From assembly GCF_000013745.1 (NCBI RefSeq), contig NC_007925.1, forward strand, positions 4,712,001 to 4,776,000: a stretch of DNA of 64,000 bases, in the 5' to 3' direction. Under the pieces are notes generated by a model. The model was not told the DNA's origin, ran no database searches, and worked only from the letters and a program-made list of their open reading frames with translations. Below are positions 1 through 9,640 of this stretch, piece by piece; position 1 is the first letter of the stretch, and the number at the start of each line of letters is the position of its first letter. Both the position numbers and the translations under genes were made by a program. Origin of the DNA: Rhodopseudomonas_A palustris_F (lineage in GTDB: Bacteria > Pseudomonadota > Alphaproteobacteria > Rhizobiales > Xanthobacteraceae).

Positions 1-582
1 AAACTGTACGATTACGACATCATCCTGCTTGATCTGAACCTGCCGGACATGTCCGGATACGACGTTCTCAAGCAGCTGCGCGTGTCGAAGATTAAGACTC
101 CGATCCTCATTCTTTCCGGCCTCGCCGGCATCGAGGACAAGGTCAAGGGTCTCGGCGTCGGCGCCGACGATTACATGACCAAGCCGTTCCACAAGGACGA
201 ACTGGTCGCCCGCATCCATGCCATCGTCCGCCGTTCCAAGGGCCACGCCCAATCGGTGATCCAGACCGGCGACCTCGTCGTCAATCTCGACACCAAGACC
301 GTCGAAGTCGGCGGCCAGCGGGTGCATCTGACCGGCAAGGAATATCAGATGCTGGAGCTGCTCAGCTTGCGCAAGGGCACCACGCTGACCAAGGAAATGT
401 TCCTCAACCATCTCTATGGCGGCATGGATGAACCCGAGCTGAAGATCATCGACGTCTTCATCTGCAAGCTGCGCAAGAAGCTCGCCAACGCCTCCGATGG
501 CCGCAACTTCATCGAAACCGTATGGGGCCGCGGCTATGTGCTGCGCGAGCCGCACGAAGAAGAAGCCCGCATCCCGGCCTGA
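1..582 (+). CDS. ctrA: Cell-cycle response regulator CtrA (5' end outside window)
   Basis: OmpR-family response regulator; in alphaproteobacteria CtrA is the essential transcription factor phosphorylated through the CckA-ChpT relay. The reading frame is open from base 1, so roughly the first 40 residues are missing. Of the 193 visible residues, the receiver part shows the phospho-acceptor Asp (visible residue 11, in LLDLNLP), the LILSG strand and the TKPF lysine. The C-terminal winged helix carries the family-typical LTGKEYQMLELL and WGRGYVLREP motifs. The match to CtrA is strong over the whole DNA-binding domain. It stops just before a rho-independent terminator. chpT, whose product phosphorylates CtrA, lies at 17.9 kb. 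Confidence 0.95.
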   Translation, partial: KLYDYDIILLDLNLPDMSGYDVLKQLRVSKIKTPILILSGLAGIEDKVKGLGVGADDYMTKPFHKDELVARIHAIVRRSKGHAQSVIQTGDLVVNLDTKTVEVGGQRVHLTGKEYQMLELLSLRKGTTLTKEMFLNHLYGGMDEPELKIIDVFICKLRKKLANASDGRNFIETVWGRGYVLREPHEEEARIPA

Positions 583-640
583 GCCGCCTTCAGCGGCGCG
601 ATTTCAAGGAGAGCCTGACCAGCTCTCGCCTCCCGACTGA

Positions 641-666
641 ACCCCGCCGCAAATGGCGGGGTTTTT
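641..666 (+). terminator. Rho-independent terminator of ctrA
   Basis: Perfect 8-bp stem (641-648 with 655-662), 6-nt loop and a run of five T directly after. It lies 59 bases after the ctrA stop codon and just before the next gene. Confidence 0.9.
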
Positions 667-691
667 GTTATGAGCCACACAAGGACGCATC

Positions 692-2353
692 ATGGGGTCG
701 ACAGTTTCGCTGCAGCCACTCACCGGCGCGGACCGTCGCCGACGTCTTCTGATCCACCTGGCGGCCCCCGGCGTTTTTGGATTGATCTCCCTTTTCCTCG
801 GCGTCGACGACAATTGGGATCTGCGCCACTACCATCTCTATGGCCCATTTGCGCTGTTGAACGGCAAACTGGACATCGACTTCACGCCCGGCAGCTTCCA
901 GATCTACTTCAATCCGACGCTCGATCTGGCCTACTATTTGATGATCCGCCACTGGCCGGCGATGCTGGCGGGCTTCACCTGGGGCTGCGTCCATGGCCTG
1001 AACTTCAATCTCCTGTTTGAAATCATCCGCCGCGCTCTTCCCAACCTCCCGGAGCGCGATCGTCTGCGCGTTCCGTTCTGGCTGAGTGTCGCCGGCATCC
1101 TGACGCCGAATTTCTTTTCCGAAATCGGCAACACCATGGGCGACAACGCCACGGCGCTGTTCATCCTGTCGGCGCTGCTCGTCATCCTCACAGCGAGGCC
1201 GCGGCTGCAGGCCGCCGCGACGGCCGCCGCGACGGCCGCCGCCTGCTGGATCGGGGGCGCCGGGCTGCTCGCCGGGCTCGGCATGGGTCTCAAGCTGACC
1301 AATTGCGTCCACGTTGCGGCGCTTGGTCTTGCCTTGTTCATCATTCCGGTTCCCTGGACGCGCCGGCTCGCGCTCGTCGTCGCCTTCGGACTGGGCGTGG
1401 TGGGCGGCGCGGCGATCACCGGCGGATCTTGGCATCTGACGATGTGGCGGGCGTTCGGTAACCCGCTATTTCCGCAGTTTACGTCGCTATTTCCCAGCGA
1501 ATTGGCGCCGAATTTCAGCATTATCGACAGGTCGTTCTTGCCGACGACGATCGGCGAGCACCTACTGTGGCCGTTCATCTTCACCCTGGCGCCGCGGCGC
1601 ACAGGGCAGGCCAGCTTCCATCAGGCGATCTGGGCGGTGAGCTACCTCTCGTTCTGGGTCTACGCCGCAACGGCCCTGATTCGGCGGTGGCACGGCGTGG
1701 CCGCTCGACGGTTCGAGCCGCAGCAATGCTACCTGCTGACGTTTTTCGCGATCGCCTATCTGCTCTGGATGATGGTGTTCAGCATCGCGCGCTATCTCGT
1801 TCCGATCGAAATGTTGACCCCGCTCGTTGTGGTTCTGCTGCTACGGGGAATATTCTCGGATCAGACCGCACGATGGATCGCCACGCCGCTGCTGATCGCG
1901 GCGACGCTGGTGTTCGTCGCGGGCGGGGTGCGTTTCTGGGGGCATCAGCGCTGGGCCGACCCGCCCTACCGGGTCGATCGACCGGAGCTCACCGACGTGG
2001 CGCGAACCACCGTGCTGATCATCAACATGGATCCGCCGCCGACCTGGATGATCACCCAGTTTCCGCCACAGCTGTCCTTTGTCGGGCTCGACCCGAGCTT
2101 CCGCACCGCCGCCCATCGTCAGAAGGTGCGCCAGCTGATCGCACATCACGGCGGGCCGCTGTTCGCGCTGTATCAATATGGCCCCGACCCGGAGCGGCGC
2201 GGTGAGATCGAGGCGCGGGCCAAGGCGAACCTTGCCGCTTATGGGATGGCGATCGACATTCCCGCCTGCACGACCTATGACGCCTATGTCGGACAGCAGC
2301 GCACGCCCTATCAATGGTGTGCGGTTTCCCTTGCCGACCAAGGGGCCGACTGA
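692..2353 (+). CDS. Polytopic membrane protein, GT-C-type glycosyltransferase candidate
   Basis: 553 residues with about ten hydrophobic segments and a C-terminal soluble tail. An acidic, aromatic first loop (DDNWDLRHYHLYGP, residues 39-52) resembles the first periplasmic loop of GT-C membrane glycosyltransferases, where acidic residues are catalytic; that role is inferred. The ATG at 692 has an AAGGA Shine-Dalgarno at 681-685. A 12-bp unit (gccgccgcgacg) is repeated 2.75 times at 1211-1243 and encodes an Ala/Thr run inside a membrane segment. It converges on the GDP-mannose enzyme gene and belongs by context to the polysaccharide or lipid-linked sugar cluster. The exact family is not recognised. 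Confidence 0.75.
   Translation: MGSTVSLQPLTGADRRRRLLIHLAAPGVFGLISLFLGVDDNWDLRHYHLYGPFALLNGKLDIDFTPGSFQIYFNPTLDLAYYLMIRHWPAMLAGFTWGCVHGLNFNLLFEIIRRALPNLPERDRLRVPFWLSVAGILTPNFFSEIGNTMGDNATALFILSALLVILTARPRLQAAATAAATAAACWIGGAGLLAGLGMGLKLTNCVHVAALGLALFIIPVPWTRRLALVVAFGLGVVGGAAITGGSWHLTMWRAFGNPLFPQFTSLFPSELAPNFSIIDRSFLPTTIGEHLLWPFIFTLAPRRTGQASFHQAIWAVSYLSFWVYAATALIRRWHGVAARRFEPQQCYLLTFFAIAYLLWMMVFSIARYLVPIEMLTPLVVVLLLRGIFSDQTARWIATPLLIAATLVFVAGGVRFWGHQRWADPPYRVDRPELTDVARTTVLIINMDPPPTWMITQFPPQLSFVGLDPSFRTAAHRQKVRQLIAHHGGPLFALYQYGPDPERRGEIEARAKANLAAYGMAIDIPACTTYDAYVGQQRTPYQWCAVSLADQGAD
1211..1243 (+). repeat. 12-bp in-frame tandem repeat
   Basis: Unit gccgccgcgacg present 2.75 times. It codes for Ala-Ala-Ala-Thr repeats within a transmembrane stretch of the membrane protein at 692-2353. 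Unit gain or loss would keep the frame. Confidence 0.85.
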
Positions 2354-2392
2354 CCCGCGGCACCGCGCGCGTCTCACGGGTGAGGCCGCCGG

Positions 2393-3805
2393 CTAGTTCC
2401 GCTTGTAATCGTCCTCGAACCGAACGATGTCGTCCTCGCCGAGATAGCTGCCGGTCTGCACCTCGATCAATTCCAGCGGGATCTTGCCGGGATTCTCCAG
2501 CCGGTGGGTGGCGCCGATCGGAATGTAGATCGACTCGTTCTCGTGCACGATCTTGTTCAGATCGTTGATGGTGACCCGCGCGGTGCCGCGCACCACGATC
2601 CAGTGCTCGGAGCGATGGTGATGCATCTGCAGCGACAGCCGGCCGCCCGACTTCACCACGATGCGTTTGACCTGGTGACGTTCGCCGTTGTCCAGCGACT
2701 GGTAGGAGCCCCACGGCCGATGCACATTGATATGATCTTCGGTGACCCGCGGCGCTTCGGCTTTCAGTCTTACCACCAGCCGCTTCAGGCCGTTGGGGTC
2801 CTGCTGCCGCGACACCAGAATGGCGTCCTGCGTCGCCACCACCACAAGGTCGTCGACGCCTTCCAGCGCCACCAACGTCTTGTCGGTCGCGACGTTGCAG
2901 TTGCGGGAATCCTCGAACACCGCCTGGCCCTGCGCGGCGTTGCCCTGTGCGTCCTTGGCCGAAAGCTCCCAGACCGCGTGCCAGGAGCCGACATCGGACC
3001 AGCCGCAGGACACCGGCACCACCGCGGCGCGGCTGGTCTTCTCCATCACCGCGTAGTCGATCGAGATCGGTTTCGCCGCCGCGAACGACGCCGGATCCAG
3101 CGTGATAAAGCCGAGGTCGCGCCCCGCCTTGGTCACCGCGTCGGTCACCGCCTGAACGCTGTCGGCATCGACCAGCCGGTATTCATCGAGCAGCACGGAC
3201 GCGCGGAACATGAAGTTGCCGCTGTTCCAGAGATAGCCGTCCTTGATATAGGCCTCGGCGGTCACCGGGTCCGGCTTCTCGACGAAACGCGCCACCGCGC
3301 GGACCTCGCCGGCCACCGTCGCACCGGGGCGGATATAGCCGTATTCGGTGGCGGCGCGGGCCGGCTCGACGCCGAAGGTGACGATGCTGCCGGCCTCCGC
3401 GGCTTCCAGGCCTTCGCGGCAGGCGGCGAGGAAAGCCGGCGTATCGGTCACCACATGGTCGGACGCCAACGCCAGCACGATCGCGTCGGGGTCGTGGATC
3501 TGCGCGAAGGCGGCGCCGGCGGCGATCGCCGGGCCGGAATCCCGCCGCGCCGGCTCCAGCAGCACATCCGCCTCCAGCCCGATCTCGGCCAGCTGCTCAA
3601 GTATCATGAAGCGATAGGCGGCATTGGTGATGATGATAGCACGCCGGAACAGCGCGGGATCGGACACTCTCAGCAAGGTATCCTGAAAGGTCGAGCGCGG
3701 TCCGAACAGCGGCAGAAATTGTTTCGGCCGCGACTCACGCGAAGCCGGCCACAGCCGCGTCCCCGCTCCACCGCACATGATCAGGGGAATGATCGGAGTG
3801 GCCAT
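2393..3805 (-). CDS. manC: Mannose-1-phosphate guanylyltransferase / mannose-6-phosphate isomerase (type II)
   Basis: Bifunctional cytoplasmic enzyme: GTP + mannose-1-P to GDP-mannose, with a C-terminal cupin that isomerises fructose-6-P to mannose-6-P. 470 residues, the usual family length. The nucleotidyltransferase signature CGGAGTRLWP is at 11-20 and PKQF at 27-30. The C-terminal cupin begins near 361 and has the metal-binding HHHRSEHW at 395-402, ending RFEDDYKR. The start at 3805 (MATPIIPL) fits the family; the frame stays open further upstream, but that part overlaps the gtrA-like gene and is not family-like. It belongs with the phosphomannomutase at 7.9-9.4 kb. Confidence 0.93.
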   Translation of the reverse strand: MATPIIPLIMCGGAGTRLWPASRESRPKQFLPLFGPRSTFQDTLLRVSDPALFRRAIIITNAAYRFMILEQLAEIGLEADVLLEPARRDSGPAIAAGAAFAQIHDPDAIVLALASDHVVTDTPAFLAACREGLEAAEAGSIVTFGVEPARAATEYGYIRPGATVAGEVRAVARFVEKPDPVTAEAYIKDGYLWNSGNFMFRASVLLDEYRLVDADSVQAVTDAVTKAGRDLGFITLDPASFAAAKPISIDYAVMEKTSRAAVVPVSCGWSDVGSWHAVWELSAKDAQGNAAQGQAVFEDSRNCNVATDKTLVALEGVDDLVVVATQDAILVSRQQDPNGLKRLVVRLKAEAPRVTEDHINVHRPWGSYQSLDNGERHQVKRIVVKSGGRLSLQMHHHRSEHWIVVRGTARVTINDLNKIVHENESIYIPIGATHRLENPGKIPLELIEVQTGSYLGEDDIVRFEDDYKRN

Positions 3806-3888
3806 CAGATCGAAACGCCTCTCGGTTGGTTTAAGCGTGCCGCTTTCTGTCGCATTTGCGCAGGTCGCGCAAGTGCAGGCGCGGCGCG

Positions 3889-4335
3889 CTAGCCGGCGAC
3901 CCCGCCGTCGCCGCTGCGCCGAAACACCACGAAATGCGACAGCGAGAAATTCACCACGAAGCTCACCAGGATCGACACCAGCTTCGCCGTCAAGACCGGC
4001 AGATAAAGCGACAGCACCACCAGCGTGGTGGTCGCGGCGGTCACCCCGGCAATGCCGGACACTACGAATTTTAGATAGTCGCGCAGCCGCAGCTTGCCGC
4101 CGGATTCCCGTCCGAAGGTCGTGAAGCTGTTCATGATGTAGGAGCAGGACACTGCGACCGCCCACGCCAGCACGTTGCTGGCCACCAGGGGCACCCCGAT
4201 CCAGTCATAGAACACCAGGAAAACCCCGAGGTCGATGAAGGCGTTGATGACGCCCACCAGCGCGAAGCTGACCGCCTTCACCCAAAAATCCCGCCTATGC
4301 CAAGCGGCGACGAGGCGGTCCAGCAGATGCTTCAT
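3889..4335 (-). CDS. GtrA-family small membrane protein (putative polyprenyl-phosphate-sugar flippase)
   Basis: 148 residues with four hydrophobic segments and the GtrA-family pattern: FALVGVINAFIDLGVF in helix 1, NVLAW and SYIMNSFTTF in the middle, and NFSLSHFVVFRR at the end. GtrA proteins are thought to move undecaprenyl-phosphate-linked sugars across the inner membrane. The start at 4335 (MKHLLDRL) was chosen because the 28 upstream codons are not family-like; no strong Shine-Dalgarno is visible. It lies 83 bp upstream of manC on the same strand and next to glycosyltransferases, the usual setting. Confidence 0.85.
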   Translation of the reverse strand: MKHLLDRLVAAWHRRDFWVKAVSFALVGVINAFIDLGVFLVFYDWIGVPLVASNVLAWAVAVSCSYIMNSFTTFGRESGGKLRLRDYLKFVVSGIAGVTAATTTLVVLSLYLPVLTAKLVSILVSFVVNFSLSHFVVFRRSGDGGVAG

Positions 4336-4652
4336 GGCAAAACTCGGTTCGAACGGTTGCGGTGCGAAGCCTCGAACGCGAGCACACCGGCAGGCCCATT
4401 CGAAGAACGGCCGGAGCATAACTCAGATGGCGATGCCCGGCCAGAGCAGCGGCATTGCGCGGTCAACAACGGCGCACCGCAGCGGACCCGCCACAGTGGT
4501 CCGGCCGTCTTGTGGTGGGCACGGCGCAAGAGCGCCTTTGCCAACCCACGGCTACTACGGTTCTTCGCGCATGATCTCGTCGCACGGCGCCACACCGAGT
4601 TCGGAAGGGGCCACCGTTTCGCCTGTCGCGGGCGCGGCCGGGAGCGCGCCGG
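4336..4652. other. Gene-free spacer
   Basis: 317 bases between the gtrA-like gene and the large membrane protein gene upstream of it. Open frames here have arginine- and proline-rich, non-membrane compositions that look like chance translations of GC-rich DNA. No convincing hairpin, RNA or promoter was identified. Confidence 0.5.
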
Positions 4653-6350
4653 CTACGGCGCGGCGGGGTGCCAGGTGGCCGCCGCCAGATCCAGCGCGCA
4701 GACCTCCGGTCCGAGCTTGTTCTGCCGCATCCACTCGGCGACTTTGGCCGGATAGGACGGATCGCCGAGGTCGTTGAGCTGCCAGCCCTTCGGCCACCAC
4801 GACGAATTGCCGTTCAGCGTCGGCAGGCCCCGGACAGCGGAGACGATCATCGCGTCGGATTGGATCTCCCACCATTCCTTGGTGCCGCCGCTGCCAGGCG
4901 ATAAGTAGAACGCGCGACACGCGGCCGGCGCCGGCGGCAGGCTCGCCAGCCAGGCGATCTGCTCGCTGCGCCAGAACCGCGGCGGCGATTTGCGATTGAG
5001 CTGCTCGGTCAACAGACCCAGCGCCAGCACCGGCACCAGCCACACCAGCCATGTCTTGGAAGCGCCGCTGTGGCGCAATAGCTCAAGGCCGATCACCACC
5101 ACGACGCAACTGGCGAACAGCGCCACGATCTGCGAGCGGAACGTGGTGCGCACGCCCTTGGCGCCCGGGACGTATTCCCAAATGACGTGCCAGGGCCGAT
5201 AACCGAACCAATCGAGCTGCACCAGCCAATACAGCATGACGGCGAGCGCCAGCGCCAGTCCGACATCGCCGGCCACGCCGAGCTTGCGCCGCGCGCCGCC
5301 GAGCAGCGCCAGCATCGTCGCCAGGAAGGTGGCGAACAACAGCGGCGTATAGCCGAGCTCGACCTCGCCGAGCTGGCGGCCTTCGATGCCGGCGATGCCG
5401 AGCGATTTCAGCAGCCGTCCCCAGACGATATTGTCCGCCCCCGGATTGATGATGTCGGCAAGTTGCGGAAAGAACCCCTGCACCTCGTCGAACGGGCGCG
5501 CGGTGCCGCGCAGCAGCACCGGCACATACAGCACCAGGAACGGCACAAGCCCCAGGGCGAAGCCGGTGACGAAGCCGATGGTGACGGGACGGCGCTCGAC
5601 AAACAAGCGACGGGACAGCGTGACCATCCGCGGCCGACCGCCGATGACTGCATAGATCACGAAGGTGAGCATCGCCAAGGTGGCGGCGAACCACGCGGTC
5701 AAATAGGCGGTGAAGAACATCAAGGCCAGCAGCAGGCCGGACGATGCGGCGAGCAACGCGCCGAGCGGCTTCCTCGGGCTGCTCCAGGCCGCGGTCGACA
5801 ACAAGACCGCCGACGGCAGCAGCATCACGCAATAGCTTTGGGCGTGGCCGATCTTCAGCGCCATCATGTTGGCGAAGCCGAACAACGCGGCGCCGAGCAA
5901 CGCGGTGAGCGCGGACGCCGACAGGCAACGGCGGGCCAGGATGTAGAATGTCGATGTCCCGATCAGCGACAGCAGCAACATTACGACCATGAAGGATCGG
6001 AACGGATCGATGCCGGCGGCGCGCGCGAGCGAATAGGGCAGCGCATAGAGGAAGTAGGCGTCGGTGAAGCCCAATACGCCGCGTTCCGGATAGAAGAAGA
6101 TCGGGTCGCTCCAATGCGGGTCGAGGCCCGCGAACCAGCGATGCCAGTGCTCCAGGATGGCGATCAGAATCCGCGCGTCGCCGGTATCGCCGAACACTCC
6201 GTCAAACCCGGTGAACAGCCAACTGCGGTAGAAATACAGGCCAAGCATCACGACCGACAATACGACCGCGGCGAACCCGATACGCTGGCTGCGGGTGTCG
6301 CCCGCTTGCAAGCTGTGGCGTCGATCGGTCGTCGGTATTTGGTTTGTCAT
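4653..6350 (-). CDS. Polytopic membrane protein, GT-C-type glycosyltransferase candidate
   Basis: 565 residues. One hydrophobic helix near 25-45 is followed by an acidic loop with GDTGDARI (54-61) and a WSDPIFFYPERG stretch (80-91). About ten more membrane segments follow, then a soluble C-terminal domain from roughly 455. The acidic first loop and the length fit GT-C enzymes that use lipid-phosphate sugar donors, but no precise family is recognised. It is 68 bp downstream of the GT2 gene on the same strand, so the two are probably co-transcribed. With the protein at 692-2353 it makes two candidate acceptor-side transferases in one cluster. Confidence 0.75.
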   Translation of the reverse strand: MTNQIPTTDRRHSLQAGDTRSQRIGFAAVVLSVVMLGLYFYRSWLFTGFDGVFGDTGDARILIAILEHWHRWFAGLDPHWSDPIFFYPERGVLGFTDAYFLYALPYSLARAAGIDPFRSFMVVMLLLSLIGTSTFYILARRCLSASALTALLGAALFGFANMMALKIGHAQSYCVMLLPSAVLLSTAAWSSPRKPLGALLAASSGLLLALMFFTAYLTAWFAATLAMLTFVIYAVIGGRPRMVTLSRRLFVERRPVTIGFVTGFALGLVPFLVLYVPVLLRGTARPFDEVQGFFPQLADIINPGADNIVWGRLLKSLGIAGIEGRQLGEVELGYTPLLFATFLATMLALLGGARRKLGVAGDVGLALALAVMLYWLVQLDWFGYRPWHVIWEYVPGAKGVRTTFRSQIVALFASCVVVVIGLELLRHSGASKTWLVWLVPVLALGLLTEQLNRKSPPRFWRSEQIAWLASLPPAPAACRAFYLSPGSGGTKEWWEIQSDAMIVSAVRGLPTLNGNSSWWPKGWQLNDLGDPSYPAKVAEWMRQNKLGPEVCALDLAAATWHPAAP

Positions 6351-6418
6351 CGATGCGACATTTCATTCAACGGTGAGGGCAATCGGCGGCGTGCTGACAA
6401 CGAGCGGTCGGCGATGGC

Positions 6419-7417
6419 TTAGTTGGGCAGCTCTTTGGCGCTGCGTTGCCCGCTGCGGCTCACCCTCGCGCTCGGCAGCGACAGATAGGCCAGCATCTTC
6501 ATCTCGCGGCGGCCGCGGGTCACCGTATCCAGCACCAGACCCGAGGAGACCGACAGCATCGCCAGGGTCATCAGCCCCATCGACAGCACAGCGGTCGGCA
6601 GCCGTGGAACCAGGCCTTGCTCGAGATAAGTGATCACGACGGGCACCGCGAGGCCGGCCGACAGCAGCGCCAGGAAGGCGCCGATCGCCACGAAGAATTG
6701 CAGCGGCTTCTCCCACCGGTAGAGTTTCAGGATGGTGCTGAGAATCCGAAAGCCGTCGCGCCAGGTGTTGAGCTTGCTGAACGAGCCTTCCGGCCGGGCG
6801 TAGTAAGGCGTCTGGAGTTCCGCGACCGGCAGCGCCAGCTCCAGCGCGTGGACGCTGAGCTCGGTCTCGATCTCGAAGCCGCTCGACAGCGCCGGGAAGG
6901 ATTTGACGAAGCGCCGCGAGAACACCCGGTAGCCGGACAGCACGTCGTTGAAGGCCTCGCCGAACACCGAGGACAGAAAGCTGGTCAGCATCCAATTGCC
7001 GGTGCGGTGGCCTGCGCGATAGGCCTCCGGCGCCTGGTCGACGCGCACGCCGACCACCATGTCGAGACCGTCCGACACCAGCGCCTCGATCATCCGCGGC
7101 GCACTGGCCGCGTCGTAGGTGGCGTCGCCGTCGACCAGCACGTAAATCTCGGCATCGACGTCGGCGAACATCCGGCGGACCACATGGCCCTTGCCCTGGC
7201 GGCGTTCGCTGCGCACCTCGGCACCGGCCGCGAGCGCCACCGCCACGGTGCGATCCGACGAATTGTTGTCGTAGACGAAAATCCCGGCGTTCGGCAGCGC
7301 CTTACGGAAATCCGCGATCACCGCGCCGATCGCCGCTTCCTCATTGTAGCATGGGATCAACACGGCAATCGTCGTGTCCGGCGCCGGCCGGACATTTGCG
7401 GAGGTCAGCCTGTCCAT
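6419..7417 (-). CDS. GT2 glycosyltransferase, dolichol/polyprenol-phosphate mannosyltransferase-like
   Basis: 332 residues. The N-terminal GT-A fold has IPCYNEE (21-27), YDNNSSD (49-55), QGKG (74-77) and the metal-binding DGDATY (96-101). After the catalytic domain come two membrane helices (about 238-262 and 270-295) and a short basic tail. This is the architecture of enzymes that load a nucleotide-sugar onto polyprenyl phosphate at the cytoplasmic face. With GDP-mannose genes on either side, mannose is the likely sugar, but that is inference. The ATG at 7417 follows an AT-rich stretch (TATAAATAT at 7420-7428) too close to the start to be called a promoter. Confidence 0.85.
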   Translation of the reverse strand: MDRLTSANVRPAPDTTIAVLIPCYNEEAAIGAVIADFRKALPNAGIFVYDNNSSDRTVAVALAAGAEVRSERRQGKGHVVRRMFADVDAEIYVLVDGDATYDAASAPRMIEALVSDGLDMVVGVRVDQAPEAYRAGHRTGNWMLTSFLSSVFGEAFNDVLSGYRVFSRRFVKSFPALSSGFEIETELSVHALELALPVAELQTPYYARPEGSFSKLNTWRDGFRILSTILKLYRWEKPLQFFVAIGAFLALLSAGLAVPVVITYLEQGLVPRLPTAVLSMGLMTLAMLSVSSGLVLDTVTRGRREMKMLAYLSLPSARVSRSGQRSAKELPN

Positions 7418-7885
7418 CGATATTTATACCGTGATTCGTCTGGGATCGATCCATTGCCCGGCGGCGCCCGAGCGACGTCGCGCTCCACGCTTCGCCTTCG
7501 CAAGGTGACGTGCGGCGGCAACCAAAGCATAGCGGCGGCGGCCAGGCAACCGCAGGCGGCGCGCGAAGCGGGGCGTCAGCGCGGTCGAATGGCCCGGCTG
7601 TTCCAGCCGGTGCCGCTACCACATCCACAGCAGTCATGTATGGACGGTCCTCTGGGCAAGCTTTTTTGGCGTTTCGGCAAATGAAGCGATGCGGTCATGT
7701 ATACGGCCTTGCGGCGCGGTCGTTGAGCGCAGGCCCTGATGGATATCGCGGATCGAGCTCGATCATTCCGACGTGCTGTGACGCGCTTCCCGGGTACATC
7801 GACCACACGCCGTTTCTTTTGCGATGCTCTTTCTGGGTGGGTTCGCTTCCTGCTCTCCAGCTTGTAGACCAACTCGGGGTCACGC
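7418..7885. other. Gene-free spacer
   Basis: 468 bases between the phosphomannomutase and GT2 genes. The nonamer gtcatgtat occurs twice (about 7635 and 7694). Open frames are compositionally unlike proteins. It should hold the promoter for the GT2 gene, but no convincing -35/-10 pair was found. Confidence 0.45.
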
Positions 7886-9388
7886 TCAGATCGTCTGGTT
7901 GTAGGCGCCGACCGCGGGGTGGGTGCGCAGCACCACGTTCACCGCCTCGAACATCTCGTGCATCCGGGCTTCCGACACCGGGCTTTCCACCACCACCACC
8001 AGTTCCGGCTTGTTGGAGGAGGCCCGCACCAGGCCCCAGCTGCCGTCTTCGCAGGTGACGCGGACGCCGTTGACGGTGACGAGATCGCGGATCGGCTGGC
8101 CGGCGACCTGGTCGCCGTGCTTCTGCGCGGCCTCGAAATGCGCGATCACCGCGGCGACCACGCCGTATTTGGTCTCGTCGGCGCAGTGCGGCGACATCGT
8201 CGGCGACGACCAGGTCTTTGGCAGCGCGTTTTTCAGATCGGACATGGTCTTGCCGGACGCGCGATCCAGCATCTCGCAGATCGCGATCGCCGAGATCAGC
8301 CCGTCGTCATAGCCGCGGCCGAGCGGCGCGTTGAAGAAGAAGTGGCCCGACTTTTCGAAGCCGGCCAGCGCCTTCGATTCGTGGGTGCGCCGCTTCATGT
8401 AGGAATGCCCGGTCTTCCAGTATTCGGTTCTGGCGCCTTGCGCCTGCAGCACCGGGTCGGTCGCGAACAGCCCGGTGGATTTGACGTCGACCACGAATTC
8501 CGCGTTCGGCGTGATCGCCGACATATCCCGCGCCAGCATCACGCCGACCTTGTCGGCAAAAATCTCTTCGCCCGTATTATCGACGACGCCGCAGCGGTCG
8601 CCGTCGCCGTCGAAGCCGAAGCCGAGATCGGCCTTGTGCTGCAGCACCGCGTCGCGCATCGCGTGCAGCATCTCCATGTCTTCCGGATTGGGATTGTATT
8701 TCGGAAAACTGTGATCGAGTTCGGTGTCGAGCGGGATCACCTCGCAGCCGATCGCCTGCATCACCTGCGGCGCGAACGCGCCGGCGGTGCCGTTGCCGCA
8801 GGCCACCACCACCTTCAGCTTGCGCTTCAGCGGCGGCCGCTTGGTCAGATCGGCGATATAGCGCGCCGGAGAATTTTCGTGGAATTGATAGGAGCCGCCG
8901 GCCTCGTTGTGAAACGCGGCGCCGAGCACGATGTCCTTCAGCCGCGTCATCTCCTCGGGCCCGAAGGTGAGCGGACGGTTGGCGCCCATCTTGACGCCGG
9001 TCCAGCCGTTGTCGTTGTGCGAGGCGGTGACCATCGCGACGCAGGGCACGTCGAGCTCGAACTGCGCGAAATACGCCATCGGCGTCATGCACAGACCGAT
9101 GTCGTGCACCTTGCAGCCCGAGGCCAGCAGCCCGGAGATCAGCGCGTATTTGATCGACGCCGAATAGCTGCGGAAATCGTGCCCGGTGATGATCTCCTTG
9201 CGCTGCCCCAATTCGCCGATCAGCGTGCCGAGCCCCATGCCCAGCGCCTGCACGCCCATCAGGTTGATCTCGGAGCCGAACAGCCAGCGCGCGTCGTATT
9301 CGCGAAACCCGGTCGGCTTCACCATCGGCTCGGATTCGTAGGCGTAGGTGTTCGGAAACAAGACGGGTTTCGGCACCGGAAACATCAA
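7886..9388 (-). CDS. manB: Phosphomannomutase / phosphoglucomutase
   Basis: Alpha-D-phosphohexomutase converting mannose-6-P to mannose-1-P, the step before manC. 500 residues. The phosphoserine loop is TASHNDNG (121-128, Ser123), the metal loop DGDGDR (260-265), the sugar-specificity loop EKSGH (345-349) and the phosphate-binding loop RASSNKPE (455-462). The phosphoserine loop has Asp where most family members have Pro (TASHNP). An ATG at 9385 is an equally possible start. It is divergent from the AGE-family isomerase gene across 252 bp. Confidence 0.9.
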   Translation of the reverse strand: MMFPVPKPVLFPNTYAYESEPMVKPTGFREYDARWLFGSEINLMGVQALGMGLGTLIGELGQRKEIITGHDFRSYSASIKYALISGLLASGCKVHDIGLCMTPMAYFAQFELDVPCVAMVTASHNDNGWTGVKMGANRPLTFGPEEMTRLKDIVLGAAFHNEAGGSYQFHENSPARYIADLTKRPPLKRKLKVVVACGNGTAGAFAPQVMQAIGCEVIPLDTELDHSFPKYNPNPEDMEMLHAMRDAVLQHKADLGFGFDGDGDRCGVVDNTGEEIFADKVGVMLARDMSAITPNAEFVVDVKSTGLFATDPVLQAQGARTEYWKTGHSYMKRRTHESKALAGFEKSGHFFFNAPLGRGYDDGLISAIAICEMLDRASGKTMSDLKNALPKTWSSPTMSPHCADETKYGVVAAVIAHFEAAQKHGDQVAGQPIRDLVTVNGVRVTCEDGSWGLVRASSNKPELVVVVESPVSEARMHEMFEAVNVVLRTHPAVGAYNQTI

Positions 9389-9640
9389 TGGCCTCGCAAG
9401 GAAGAACGTGTCAGGTCAAACTTGGCAGCCATAGCGGATAGGTCCGCCAGTGAGAAGCCATATTCGATCTGACGACGGATTCGGCTCTGGGATCGGTCTA
9501 TGGTCGCGATCCACGACAATTCCGGCGCGGCCGATCTGCAACGCGCCGCAACGCGTCGCTCACAGACCATGGATCACGCCATCGGCCTGATATAAGACGA
9601 CCGCACCAACGACGGCGGATCAAGACGCGGGACCTTCCAA

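Noticed and set aside
1211..1243. Possible phase-variable tract in the membrane protein gene
   Set aside because: The unit is 12 bp, a multiple of three, so changes would not switch the frame.
7576..7872. A 98-codon minus-strand frame in the manB-GT2 spacer
   Set aside because: Arg/Ser-rich, no ribosome binding site, no domain-like pattern.
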